From positions 3,341,501 to 3,405,500 of the forward strand of contig JAVTVJ010000130.1 of assembly GCA_034509425.1 (NCBI GenBank): a stretch of DNA of 64,000 nt. The letters run 5' to 3'. Source of the DNA: Eopsaltria australis. Taxonomy: Eukaryota > Chordata > Aves > Passeriformes > Petroicidae. Each line of letters opens with the position of its first letter. The first letter of the stretch is position 1. A model generated the notes under the pieces. That model was not told the DNA's origin. It worked only from the letters and a program-made list of their open reading frames with translations, and did not search any database. Made by a program: the position numbers and the translations under genes. Positions 15,060 to 27,579 of the stretch are shown one piece after another.

Positions 15060-15480
15060 ATAAATCAGTTTCCTGACTGATGGAAACACTTAGCTGCCAG
15101 TCACTCCGCTGTGTCCCCTCGCTGTGAGAACTCCAGAGATGTGGGGAAGTGATTAAATTGTACCACGGAGCCCTGAGAGCAGTAACTAAGTGAGCGGTTA
15201 TAAACAAATAACACAGTTCTTCATAATTCAGTGAAATGCATTATCTGATTTTGTGTGTGGTTCTGAGAGCCAGGCAAAGCAGCAGTGCCTTTTTTACTAA
15301 TGCAATAACGTTACTGCTTAATGGTGGAAAGCACAGGAGAGCAATACACGGCCTACAAATAAAGAGTAAAATGTGCAAGCTTAACAGTACAAGTTTATCT
15401 TCCTTATGAATTACTTAGGCATTGCTTTTATTACATGAGATCCGTTGTTTCCTGATCTGCAAATTACTTCCTGAATCTAT
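15060..15480. promoter_or_regulatory. Candidate regulatory / conserved non-coding stretch
   Basis: About 420 bp without visible repeats and with mixed composition: scattered CpGs, ATTA homeodomain cores and a TGATTAAAT motif, in an otherwise AT-rich, CpG-poor region. This texture resembles conserved non-coding elements, but conservation cannot be seen from one genome. It is a candidate only. Confidence 0.2.
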
Positions 15481-16744
15481 TAACTATAATGGGAGAAATG
15501 TATTTTTCCATCTTGCCCTCTGAAAAAAAAAAAAAATCACAATAAATCAGTCTAAGCAGGTAAGACTGAACAGGCAACAAGGCCAAAGTATTTCAAGTGT
15601 GCAATCCCTGGCTCCCCATAACACTAAAGGATTTTTCTTTAAGGTGGGAGCACAGAGATGAAAGGATTTAAGTGTAAATTAACCAATGATAGTACAATTC
15701 TGGAGTATTACAATGCGTGTGAAGGATTATTAAAGATCAGGTAGGATTTTTCCTGCCTTACTTCAGTCACCTCCAGGGAAACGAATTCTGCAACGCTCCG
15801 TAGGAAATAAAGAACAACCTGAGCATATTAAAGGACTCATGGATATAATTCCATGATCTACAAGCTTTCTTTGTATCTCAGACACCTCAAAGTGCACAAC
15901 ACTTTTATCACAGTCCTTGCATTTCAGGTGTCTTTGAAGGATGACATTTCCACTCCCGGACAGCATTTGCATGTCTTGAATTCTCTAGTAAGAGCCCAAG
16001 AAGAGGAATATTGGTTTTATTTACATGCCTTCCTCCCCCTAAATTCCAAAACCACATCCCAAACTCATTTATGAAATGTTTCAGACATGCACAGCCATTA
16101 ATGACACCAGGATTATCCTGAGAAAGGTAAGAAGCCAAACACCAGTGTAGTTTAAATTCTTCTCTCCCCCATCAACAGGAGTCAAGAGAACTCATGCTCT
16201 GTCTCACAGGGATCACCAGATAGAACACATTTTCTATTGAATCCACCAGTCCCAGAGCACCTCAGTGAGTACATAATCTGCACAAAATCCACTCTTCTAG
16301 ATATCTCTTACACCTTTGGTCTCAAGGCCTGAAATTTCACCAAAAATTCTGGGTCGTTTATTTATGACAGCTAGGAACAGTAACATTGCTGAATAACTCC
16401 CTTTAAGTAAGTTATCTAATTAAATTTTCTCTACTCAAAGCCAGGGTAGGAAGCACCACCTGTGGATAAGGTTGGCTGACACTTCTCACTCCCTTTAAAC
16501 ACTCTGCAGCTTTGCCAGATTTTTAAGTGTTCAGGCTACAGTTCAAGTCTAATGTAGCTGCTTTGGGGTGATTTTCAGGACATGAGGGATGAATAGGCTG
16601 AATCACTTCCAAAATTTAGACTGTAGGGAAATACTGTGTTTTGACCATATTAAATAATCATTATAAAGTTGTATTTGAAAAGCTGAGTTGTGAAAGTGGG
16701 AGTAAGATTTGGTCTTCATGTCACAGAACTGGTTTTCTTGCTAA

Positions 16745-16877
16745 TACTTAAAAAAAACCAACAACAACAAACAACCACTCCCCAAAAAAAACAAACCCAA
16801 ATGCCAACAGAGAAAAAAAAAAAAAAAAAAAAAAAAAAGCCACAAACCAAAGATCCCACGCCCAGTACTACTTAAAA
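16745..16877. repeat. A/C-rich low-complexity tract with 26-A run
   Basis: The A/C-rich sequence includes CAA repeats near 16760-16775 and an uninterrupted run of 26 A at 16813-16838. A 9-bp direct repeat, TACTTAAAA, borders the tract (16745-16753 and 16869-16877). This could be a target-site duplication around a heavily truncated retroposon, but the repeat is A-rich and could match by chance. Confidence 0.6.
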
Positions 16878-19043
16878 TAAAAAATGAGATCTCACATTTG
16901 TTCAGAATGACTCCCTTATACCAAAATCCCTCTACACTATCACCCCTCCAGAAGGAACTAAAATGTGCATTCACATTCCTATACAAATTGCCCTGGAAAA
17001 TGGACTGTTTCTTTAATTACTGCTTTGAAGTGAAATTACACAGAGCAGTGGAAGTTACAGCAAGAGGTTCATCTTTCCATCAAGGCACCCAGCAAGCTGC
17101 TGAGCTTGAATGCATAAAATAGAAGAGTCAGAGGAGAGAAAAAAGGGATCGACTCTGACGTGGAGTCTTGTACCACAAGAAGCAGAAGAGAGGAATTTGT
17201 GAGTGCTGTTTAATAATGGAGGACTTGGGAGGTTCAGCCTGGAAGTCAAGATGTAAAAACAGATTCAGGGGAGGGGGAGCTTAAGCATGGATGGAGACAA
17301 TCATTTATGAGAGAGGAGCTGCATCCAGATAAGGAGCCATGAGGAAAGAAGGACCAGGCAACTGGGATTAAGAACTCACACAAAGAGCTGGCATCTCATT
17401 TCCTTCTATTTAAGGTGACAAAGAACACAGCAGAAGCTGCTGCCACAGCTGCTCAATTAAACCAAATGGTGCAGGTCCACAGGAAAAGAAAACCCAGTCT
17501 TGATAATGCACATGGATCTCAACACAACAGGACTTCATGTTCCTCCCCAGAAAAGGAAGTTGTATCCTCCTTACTACATTAAAACCAAAATCGTCCTACC
17601 ATTACTGCTGTACTTCTTGTTGAATATCATAAGCTGAATTATTCCAAATACTTAATTTCATTAGATGAATTTTCTAAGAAGACATAAATTAGGGCATACG
17701 GTTCATAATATTTTCACTTCCTTTCCCTGTAACCCATTTCACTAGTTTTACACTTCATCAATTTAAGCATTATGGTTAATAGGTAACATTTAATTCTGTC
17801 AAAGGAGGAAAAAAATCCAAGTGTGTCATTAGGAAGCTCTGATGGCCATTTCAGAAAGTACTGCTACATTTTCTACCTGCATCCAATAGAGATGAAGACA
17901 CTGAAGTTGGAAGCACGTGCAGAACTTACAGGTTTCTGTGCAGGGCAAAAGCTTTTTTACTGCTCACTTGGGCACAAGGAGAAGTGGATCCCTTGGGGAC
18001 AGCATCCCTGGGAGATTTCCAGCTACAAAACAGCAGTGCAGAGCACTAAACCAGAGCTCAAAAACATCTGGTTTGCCACAGCTAAAAACTAAAGGCAAGA
18101 AACATTTTATTTAGGTTAAGCATAACACTCCTACATGCATATCAACAGTAATACATGAATATTATCTGATGTCAGGAACAGCATCTCTGACTAACTCCAG
18201 GAAAAACATCAGTAAAGACATTTTCTACCCAGAACTATGCACTGAAATGTGGCAAGAATCTTTCAAACATCAACAGGTGCCAGAATATCACACAAGAACA
18301 AGAAACACATGAGAAAGCTTTCACAAAATACTAAGAAGGCTGAATTCTCCGTTACATACACAGACTTAAAATCATTGCAAAAATTTACAAGAAGCTATTT
18401 CACACGTCTTTGCGAACGTGTGTGAACTCCACTTCTTCAAAATAAGCAAGATACATTTCTGTCACATGCTAAGAATTCTTCTACAGGTGGCATTAGTGCC
18501 TTAAAAGCCTCAGTGATCAATCAGAATTATCACAGGAGGGGATTCAGAGTCGTGTCAGGTTTTTGAATGACAGAAGCCTGCGAGGCTTTGTACTACAAGA
18601 AGAGTGTTCAAAAATAGAATACATAACCTAATCATCTACTCAACACTCCTGAAGAAGTAGGCCAGCAGATAAAAAACCTTTGAAAAAAACCAACAACTAA
18701 AATGTATCCCGCTCCAGTTTATTAACACATCATTAGACTGTTTCACAAGTTGCTGTCAAATGTAAAATTATTCAGTGGATAAAAGGCAGGCTGTGGGTAG
18801 TAACACATTGTACCTGTAATAGCAGCTGTTTCTTTTCTGCACCCTGACTCTTCCCTGAGCTGCTTTTCCCACTGTGTTTTTGAAATTTTGGGTAGACTGT
18901 AACACAGCTCCTAAGGCTAGAACCACAAAATGCAGCAAGCTGCTTTAAATAAACAACCTTGGGCATGTGAGATTTGAGGTGGGAGGGTAGTAAGACTCTT
19001 TTATAGGTGTCAAAAGTCAAGATTTCTCTTCCCAAGTGTGATA

Positions 19044-19180
19044 CACGGCACAGGAAGGACGTGGTGCTGTAGGAGTGAGTCCAGAGGAGGCATCAGGATG
19101 ATCAGAGGGATGGAGCAGCTCTGCTGGGAGGAAAGGCTGAGGGACTGGGATTGTCCAGCCTGAGGAAGAGAACCTCGGTT
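19044..19180 (+). mobile_element. CR1 LINE fragment, end of reverse-transcriptase ORF
   Basis: The sequence from CAGGAAGGACGTGGTGCTG through GAGTCCAGAGGAGG and the block ending GGGATTGTCCAGCCTGAGG matches the CR1 region that encodes VQRR...LGLFSLEKRR, just upstream of the CR1 3' UTR. In one frame the residues VQRR and LGLSSLRKR are still readable, with an in-frame stop immediately before VQRR and an apparent frameshift between. The fragment is internal, with neither the CR1 5' end nor the terminal octamers. It is a decayed, immobile copy. Confidence 0.75.
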
Positions 19181-22100
19181 CAGAAGTTTCCCTCTCACTG
19201 CACAGAGATGCATTAAGAAACTTTACAAGTTATTATCACCACCTCACCAAAATGTCACACCAGCATTTTTCATTTAAAGGAAATTTCCTTTAAAAAGGCA
19301 CTTTGTGAGCTCTACTAGAAGTTGCAAGGCATTTCAGTCTCCCTTGTCTACTCTTCAACCTTTTATTACAACAATAAATAATATATGCAGTAGATTAATA
19401 TTTAGAAGAACTTTACTCTCCTACTTGCATCATCCTTATAAATTATTCTCCTATTAATGAGTTATTTGATCTCAACATATTAGCACAAAAATTACATTGT
19501 TCTCTGTACTGCTCTGTAACCTATGTGCTAAAAGCTTCTCTTCAAAGTGCTATTATTAATTGTCAAGCATTGGAACTGTTCCTCCAGACATTATCCCCTT
19601 TACTTTTCAAGACAGGCAGACAAGATTTTCTCCACTTTCTGCAAGTAAAGCACAAGCTAAAACACATCTGAATACACAATTCATTCTATTTAGCACTGTG
19701 CTCTCCCTAATGTACCCAGTGTGGCCAACTCCTTACAGGAAGCAATTGCTGGAACAATTAGGACTCAGCAAGATGAATACACACGATGTTGTCATGTCTG
19801 CACCTTATCTCATACAGTGATGCTGGAATGATAAAGATGTAGTCCAAAGTGTGCCAGCTCTGATCAAACCTCTGCAACCATCTCCTGGAACTCCAGGCTG
19901 AACTTTTTCATGCTGGATTAATGTTAAAACTACAGAGCTATCATGAACTACATTCATTCCTCCTGATTATAACTTTGTCTTAAGTTGTTCTTGTCACCTA
20001 AGACCTGCAACGTTCATGCCCAAAGTGGGAAGGAACCCTTCAGACATCCTTGTTTCAGTTCTTTTGGTATTTTCCAGTTTTGTTTGAATACAGAACAGTG
20101 AACCTACACTGATCCCAAGAATGTTTTTATGGAGAGAAAAACAGACATATACTAAATCAGCACAAATCCTGGTGGTTTCTTGATGCCTGTTTCTCATAGC
20201 AAAACAAACCTTAGATTGCCTTGGAAAAATCAAGTGTTATACTTTCTCATGAAAATATATGTGCACCTATGAAACTAAGAGATGTTCATTATCATTCAAC
20301 CTCAAAATATGTCTCCTTAATAAATTCATAAATAAATAATCATTGTGAAACAGCCAAAGATAGTCCTAGCCCAACAAAATGAGAAAAAGTCTTACAGGTA
20401 ATCCAATACAGACATTAAAACTGGTATTATACCTGCTTTACTCATTGGCTATGTTGCAAATTATGTACACACCTTTGGCCACAAAGAAGGAAATCAATGC
20501 TCTGTTCATCAGGAAAATTTATTCCTGTGATCCCAGATCCACAAGATAAATGCCTCTACCTGTACAATTCCCTCCTCTGCATTGTCCTTCTTCCCATCTC
20601 CACCAAAAAGCTCCATGTAAAAACCCTGATTAGCAGAATCAGCCACCCACAATGAGCATGGGTCACTTGCAGTCTGTTCTCTGAACTACAGATGATCTTT
20701 GCAATAAAGAACAGAGTTAGTTCTCTACACAGCCTGAGCAATATTTCGAAGCTTGATGCGCACAATCTGCTCCCCTGGATTTCTGCTCCCTGGAAAAAAG
20801 GCAGCTGGAGCTCAGGGACTGAGAACAGGATTCTTCTCACCTAAATTCCAGCTGTCAGGACTGGGCATCGTGTCTAAGTTAACAAACTCAGCTGCTTCTA
20901 CAAGGACTGACTGGTGAGGCACAGAACCATCCCTTGGAGAGTCCTCCCTCTGCCACCTCTTCACCTCACCCAAGAATCCAACAGAACAAACGATGCAAGA
21001 ATGAAACATGAGAAACTCTGCATTCAAAAGGGATAACCACATACAGGTACTTTGTTGGACCAACAGAAAATAAAGAGCTGCAACCAGAGCTCCCTTATGA
21101 AAATCACTTGCTGTTCTTTTTCAAGCCCAAACTCAGCAGTGCTGAAGTCTCAGACCTGTTTTGAGGCTGTGGCAGAGTTATTTTTCTGGTGTTGTCTGAC
21201 AGCATAAAGAAGATTTCATGTTCTTTCCGGGGGCATCCTGCACTGAAATCCAGAAACTGAAGCCCGGCACAGTGGGATTCACTCAGTAACAATTCTCACT
21301 TTTCTCTGAGGATCTGTATGCACCAAATTCAATTAGCATTTGCTACAAATGTAACATAGCAACAGGGGACAAGCCCTCATGTGATGTAAATCAGTGTAGT
21401 GGTTCTGATTTGAAAAGAACTTCACCAAATTTCATCAGCTGTAACTCTCACGCAGTGCTGGTGAATGGCTCACTCTGTCACTAGGGAGGTAAGGACCACA
21501 AAATCTGAGTGCCAGGAACAGTAAGTGGTCAATTCAATTTGTTACCCTCTTTAGGACTTCTCAAACATTTTATTTCTCTTGTTTTCAGAAAGAAAAATGG
21601 GTCAGAATATATAAAAACTATCACACAGGGATGGTGGGTGGAAAACTGTCCTGAAGCCATAATGTGAGATTTGATTACTTCAGCAGCCACAAAAAAAAAC
21701 CCCATTCATAAAATAATCTTTATTGAACTCACTTTTTTTGTACTAAACTCACTAAACTCATCTTTTTTTTTTGTACTGTTTTTAAACTTGAGCTAACTGC
21801 CAGCATGCTGTGTGAAGTAGCACTTCCTGTTGATTTGTTTTGTATTAATTATAGCACAATTAAAAAGGGGAGTCTTTATTGCAAACAACTACCAGGTGTT
21901 TTAAAACCACAAATAGGGGCCACAACATTTTCAACTGACACTGTCAGGGTTACTGTGGCACAAGAACTACATTTCCAAATGTATGCACATTCTCAGAAAT
22001 TAAAATCCTAGCATGGGAAAACATTTCTTGTGTTTCAAAAGCTGGGGGAAAATCCACCTGCTGGGAAGATGCTTGGTATTTGTGGAATAGCTGCTAAAAG

Positions 22101-24192
22101 TTAAGACAAGAACGCCTTACAGATCATCCAATCTTACCATTAAAAGGTCTGAATTTGCTAATTGGCCTCAGAGCTTGAAGAAAATTGACCTAAGAGGCAG
22201 TAACAATAAAACTAAATTAAGTGTGTATTTTTTTTTTGCATAAAGGAATGAAAGGGAAAATTGAAATATTAATAATTGCTGCATTGACTGTTGATGAACT
22301 GAAGAGCAGCGCAATTTCCTGAATATCAAGTGTTCTACATAAAAGTTTAGAAATACTTTGCTTTTTTTCCTAATTACTTTTATGTTTGGCTTAACTATGC
22401 AGATACTTGGAAATTCCTAAGCCTGGAATCCTCCACAGCACCAAGTTATCAGTGTGGCCCATCTCCACCAACCTCAGGATCAAGGAAACAGAGTCTCCTG
22501 CCCCACCACAGCCACAAGCAAAATACAAGAGGTTAAGAAGTATTTGATTTGTAAAGATCACACAAGGAAATCAAAAAAGGTAGAACAAATTCTTCATGCT
22601 AACTATTTGTTAAAAACATCCCAAATACTGAAAGAGCTTTTCTTTCACCCCATCAATCCTGACAGATACTATGAGAGAGGATTAAAGGAAAGGTGTGAAC
22701 TCAGTGAGGGAACAATTTAATCCATGTAAATCTGGCAAAAAGCTCGTGCCAATAGAAGTGTTCTGGCCAGTGTCAGGCAGAGACTGACAGGTCCTGGAAA
22801 GGTTAAACAAGTTGAAGTGCTCTTTTTCTTTGCTGTTTTAGCATAGTCTGTTGAGCTGCATCTCAAGTAACCAGGAACAGAAATTAAGCTTTTTTTTGTG
22901 GTGTAAAAAAGGACCACTCACAATTTTTCACTCAGTTACTTCAATTATTGAAAAAAAATGTATAATCCCTTAGCTTAAGAAACAACGAATATTGAAGCCT
23001 GCTGTTCTTTAAGTAACTGATCTGTCAGTAGGGTAGAAAGTTAAGTAAAAGTAAACTATGAAATGGTTATTGCATCAACTGGATTCCCAGCAATCCAAGT
23101 TCTTCAAGAAATTCAAGAGCAAAGAACTGTTTTCAGGTAACTGTTGTTATCATCTTGAAATTCTAGAGACTCAAAACGTTCCTATGCCTCCCAGGAAGAA
23201 ACCTGTACAGGTTTAGAAAGTACTTTTCCCAAATATGAACATAGAGAGATGGATTGATAAGGTTTGGAACATATCTTGAGACAGACAGACTGATGGATGC
23301 TACTCTCTATAGAATAACACCAGAAAAGGGTTTTGCACATCTGGAATGTTTAAGTGGCCACAGTTGCAGTGCCTGGATGCTGATCAGCTCCCAAAGAGCT
23401 TCAAAACATGCTGGCCACAAAAAACACCCCCAGCAACCCTACAATCACCCACACCAAACCCCACCAGAATCCGTATCACAGTGAGGACAGAGATATTTAT
23501 ACTGCACTTTGCTACAAAAATCATTTTGGGGAGATTCCAGCTCCACCTTCAGTAATGATAAGGAGACTTTGTATTAGAGGACTCTTGACTATCCTCAGTA
23601 CATTCACATTCAGGTATGAATAATTCTAGCAGCCTTAGTATTCTGTCTTGATTGTCTTCCTCTTCACAAGTGTCCTCTAAATGTAATTTTCCAGTAAGTA
23701 CTCACTGAGGAAAAGCACCTCCCAAAACCATAGGGACGTTGCCTAACATCTAAATCTGAAGTTTCTGCAAGACAGCAATATGCCTGCTAAAAGAAAACAA
23801 AACAGCAAGCACACATGCATGATAGAATTATTTGATCCAATACAATATAAATTAGGTCAGACTCCTCTTTGGAGAATTCTGAGTCAAGAACTAGGTGGTC
23901 CACTAAATTTCTATTCATTTGCCTTCAGGCTCAGGGAATTGCAAAGACTCTCAAGAAACTGATGCTCCTCTACCCACAAGAGGAATCACTGTTTGGGGGT
24001 GGGAGGGGTGGGGAATCTCTCAGTGTAACTGCTTGACAATACCTGGAGACCTGAGAAATCTTCATGTAGTAAAAAGGGCAGCAAATGAATCTTTGCATGT
24101 ATCTATTATATATCCATGCATGGAGACATACAAAATTCAATACAGAAAAAAAACAGCAAGTGCCCTATTTTTTTATATTGTACATATCGTAA
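19181..24192. other. AT-rich non-coding DNA, no gene recognised
   Basis: No coding exon or RNA gene recognised. It contains a perfect 22-bp palindrome at 19273-19294, an imperfect internal duplication (AACTCAC followed by a T-run and GTACT) at 21725-21778, and a T-run near 22228-22237. Short open frames show no domain. Confidence 0.65.
19273..19294. repeat. Perfect 22-bp palindrome
   Basis: The arms TTTAAAGGAAA and TTTCCTTTAAA are exact reverse complements with no spacer. The sequence is AT-rich and contains TTTAAA at both ends. Confidence 0.85.
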
Positions 24193-24415
24193 AAGCAGAG
24201 AATGGTTTGGGTTGAGAGGGACTTAAAGCTCATCCAGTTTTGGTCCCTGCCATGGACAGGGACACCTTCCACTATCCCAAGTTGCTCCAAGCCCCATCCA
24301 ACCTGGCCTTGGACACTTCCAGGGATGGGGCAGCCACAGCTTCTTTTTTTCCCTGTGCCAGGGTCTCACCACCCCGACAGAGAGGAATTTCTTCTGTACA
24401 TCTAAAACCTAAGGA
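24193..24415 (-). mobile_element. CR1 LINE, 5'-truncated 3' end (antisense)
   Basis: Read on the minus strand this is the classic avian CR1 3' end. The element's 5' side begins near 24415 with a degenerate form of the GAAGAAATTC block, followed by GTGAGACCCTGGCACAGG, GCTGTGGCTGCCCCATCCC, TGGAAGTGTCCAAGGCCAGG, the CATGGCAGGGACC-type segment and finally CCCAAACCATTCT at 24193-24210. Birds carry thousands of such severely 5'-truncated CR1 copies; this one is about 220 bp and non-coding. The open frames through it are chance. Confidence 0.93.
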
Positions 24416-25635
24416 AATATTCTTGTCCATGAGACAAGAATATAAAACATAAGATACAAAATACATATAAAAGATAAAATACCCTTAAGAAAAGTAACCT
24501 CTGCATCCTCATTTAACCAAGAGTAATGGAACGACTATCTGTAGAAAGTGCAAAGGATCACGGGCTGGAAAGTGCCTGGAGCCTGCTCCCCCAGCAGGCT
24601 TCTGCTCAGGAACACTGCAATTTCAAAAGCTCACCCACAGCCAAAATCCTCCCTGATTCCATAAGTAACTGAAGGAAATCTTCACGCCTCCAAGGGCCAT
24701 AAGTTCATGTCAAGAGCTTCACATATCTCAGGAGAGGACTGAGCCAGAGCAAGATGTGACAAGCAGCCCTTCAGCAAGGCTGCTGCTCCTCTGTGGATGG
24801 ATCTGGTCAGGATGTGCAGCTGTCTGAAGGGCTGGGGCTTGGCCAGCTGCTTCCCCCACAGCTGGGGACACAGCAGCCTCTGCACCTGCACCGACACGTG
24901 GGTCATCCCAGGGAGTGAGCTCCACTCTCACTCCACAGAAAGCAATATATTGATTAAGAGATAAGAGCTGAGAAGTCTTGCTGTGCTCTGGTTCTTCAAT
25001 ATTGCACCACCCTGAGAGAGATCCACCACTGCAAACTGCCTGTGCAGACCCCAGCAAGGCTCACACTGGTGGGTCCTGACAGAGGATTTGTGCACATGGC
25101 TAAACCACTGAAATAAAGTTAAGGACTTAAAACACTGCTTACACCTGGACCACCTGAAAATGTGTTTGACAGCAGTGTAAGATTAAATACACAGCTATAG
25201 GTACCCTTCCTGGAGTTCACAGCATTGGGTTTACTCACCTTCTCTAAGTTGTGACAATTCTGCTGCCTTGAAACAGAAATGGAAGATTGATTCATGGATG
25301 AAATTCTTAAACCACCACCATGAAATGTCATTTTGCTGCAGTTTGACTGGGCAAAAACTAGTGTTAAGGGCAAAATACAGAGCTGCGGGCTCTCTTCGTG
25401 ATAAATCAAAATATGAAAATGAGAATGGTTCAATCTGATTAATTACTTGGTTTAGAATATATGCTTTTCATTCTACTGTATGAAAATACTCGTAATAAAA
25501 CAGTGGAGCTGATGAAGTCAAGCACTGCTTTACAAAGGCTGGCAAATTTGCAGAACAGCACTTGAGGTTCAGATTAGTAAAATCCTAATGAATATCTACT
25601 CTAATACCCATGTAATTGCAGGGAATGCATTTGCA

Positions 25636-25701
25636 AGTGGTACAATTAAAAAAAAAAAGAAAAAAAAAAAAAAGAAGAAAGAAAAAACCCAGTGGTACAA
25701 T
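25636..25701 (+). mobile_element. A-rich tract with flanking 11-bp direct repeat (possible retroposon scar)
   Basis: An almost pure A/G-interrupted poly(A) of about 40 bp (25647-25687) is bracketed by the perfect direct repeat AGTGGTACAAT at 25636-25646 and 25691-25701. Poly(A) plus a target-site duplication is the hallmark of LINE-mediated retroposition, here with essentially no body between left repeat and tail. CR1, the dominant avian LINE, does not end in poly(A), so a CR1 origin does not fit. Replication slippage or a chance duplication remains possible. Confidence 0.5.
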
Positions 25702-26375
25702 GGAAGTCCAGACTATGATTTTACTGTTAGTTTAAGAGACTGAAGTGTCATCCTGGAAGAATGAAGATCCCATTTAAAGGGATGCCAAGAAATGAAGAAT
25801 CACAATAAAGATTTTCAGCTCTTTCCCAGATCACAACATGCTTCCATCTTTCACTGTAAGTACCAATGCCAACAATTCTCAATTTCATCGCTTTTGTCCC
25901 AGACACTAAAATGGTTTTCATACGTTGTTAATGATTGCTTTATCCCAAATGCTCATCTCTTCCTGAGCACTGCACAAGGAGCTGCCCAGCACAGGCTCCT
26001 GAAGACTTCCTTGGACCTAAAAAAATGCTGCTTTTGCACTGCATGCTGCACTTTCTTTTGGGAGCCAGCACCTGGCATCTCCACACCTCATCTTCCTGCC
26101 CATAAAAACAGCTTAGTGCAGGACTTATTTTATCTCCCAAAACCACCAGGCAAATAAAAGCCTTAAAGACAGAGCTGGTGCTGTAAGAATGGAGCCACAG
26201 AAGGGCTGAAGGCAAGCACTGCTGAAATAACACCAAATAGAACAGGACATATGAGAGACCAAGTAATAACATAGCTTTATTCCTAAGTAATTGGCTGAGC
26301 AAACGTATTGTGATCCAGCAACTCTGATTAATTCTGCAAGAATGCTTGGGTAGTATTTATAAAAACCAAGTCATT

Positions 26376-26465
26376 ACCTTGACTAAACATTGACTTGGAC
26401 AGTTAACTTTAACCATCAAGACCTTGACTAAATATTGACTGGGAAAGTTAATTTGAACTATAACA
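26376..26465. repeat. Two-copy 45-bp tandem duplication
   Basis: Two adjacent 45-bp copies (26376-26420 and 26421-26465) both begin with ACCTTGACTAAA. They share the ATTGACT-GGA-AGTTAA framework and differ at roughly one position in five. This is a local, fairly old tandem duplication. Because 45 is a multiple of three, a minus-strand frame shows a 15-residue peptide repeat, but nothing suggests it is translated. Confidence 0.8.
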
Positions 26466-26960
26466 TCTAGAAAATCGTGTTCCTCTCTGCTGGTATTTGC
26501 TATCACTTTAAAATGCAAACAGGGTTGTAAAAATAGAGGTTCTCCCACCTCACTGATATTCAGTTGGTTAGCTTGGCTGTTGCTAAACTCAACATAAATA
26601 CTTAGAAAGAATTTGAAATATAAAATACTTAAAAGACAATGGGCCTGTTATGGAAGAGAGGGAATGGTCAATCTTCCTTTGCTTGAGCAAGGACCCATCA
26701 CAAGTACTAAGAAAAAGCATCACCAGGCTCATGTTTTAAATTTGATACATACATACAGCAGTTTCACAAATTTTGTAAATTTTAAAAACTCTGCCTTGCC
26801 CTAAGAATCACACAGGCTGATCACCAGGACAAGGGGGTCATTCTGATACCTCCACTTTTTAGTAGCAGCTACTTCAAGTCTACATCCTCCACTATTGGTT
26901 TCACTTCATCATGTGAGGCCAGGGGTCAAAGGACATACTCAGGGTCTTTCACTGGCTGAG

Positions 26961-27003
26961 TTAAAAGAAAAAAAAAAAAAAAAGAAAAAGAAAAAAAAGA
27001 AAA
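26961..27003. repeat. A-rich low-complexity tract
   Basis: About 40 bp of A with four single G interruptions. No convincing flanking direct repeat is visible, unlike the tract at 25647. Confidence 0.85.
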
Positions 27004-27579
27004 TCAATTTCAATCCTCCTAAGATGAAACCACTGATGTGTGCAGTCACTAAGGTCCCAAAGGTAATCCTACACGAAAACATGATGGTGTCCTCCATCAC
27101 TGTGTTGAGATACTGTTAAAGTGGAGTAAAATCACCTATGAGGTACAGTCCAAGATCAAAACACTCCAAACAATAAATCTGTATTTCTAGACCAGTGTGA
27201 ATAGTGCATTTTTAGCTGTGTAATGACATAAAATGGTAATGACAAAGGGGCAAGGAATCTTATGCTTCAGGAAGGTGTTATGGATGTAGATAAACAAATA
27301 AACAATGCTGTGGATCCAGCAGTAATTCCACCCAGTTTCAGCTCAGGAGTTTGAAAGTCCTTTGCAGCTTTATGCCTTTTTTAATACATCAGCTGCCTTT
27401 AGCACACTGAATGAAAAACAGCTTAAGAGCAAATATAAAAGACATAAATCTCAGCTACGAGTGAAAACACCAAACTGGTGAAAACTTGCTCCTCCATTAT
27501 TTTTGAGTGTAGCAGTAAGGAACAGATTGATACTGGTGTTACAGGGGGGTGAGGGTGGGGAATGAAAGAACAATAAACA

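Larger units (their letters stand above)
12651..19040. other. AT-rich non-coding DNA, no gene recognised
   Basis: No coding exon or RNA gene recognised. It contains a 9-bp AT tandem repeat (13775-13810), a 14-A run (15523-15536), a repeat-free stretch at about 15060-15480 that could be regulatory, and an A/C-rich tract with 26 consecutive A (16745-16877). A short inverted repeat, CACACGT / ACGTGTG, lies at 18401-18422. Open frames are short and unrelated to known proteins. Confidence 0.65.
24416..27560. other. Non-coding DNA with A-rich tracts, no gene recognised
   Basis: No coding exon recognised. A moderately GC-richer patch at about 24540-25080 has no family I can name; it could be an unrecognised repeat or ordinary sequence. 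It also contains an A-tract flanked by a direct repeat (25636-25701), a two-copy 45-bp tandem duplication (26376-26465) and a second A-rich tract (26961-27003). Confidence 0.6.

Noticed and set aside
26961..27003. A-tract as a retroposon tail
   Set aside because: No flanking direct repeat is visible, unlike the tract at 25647.
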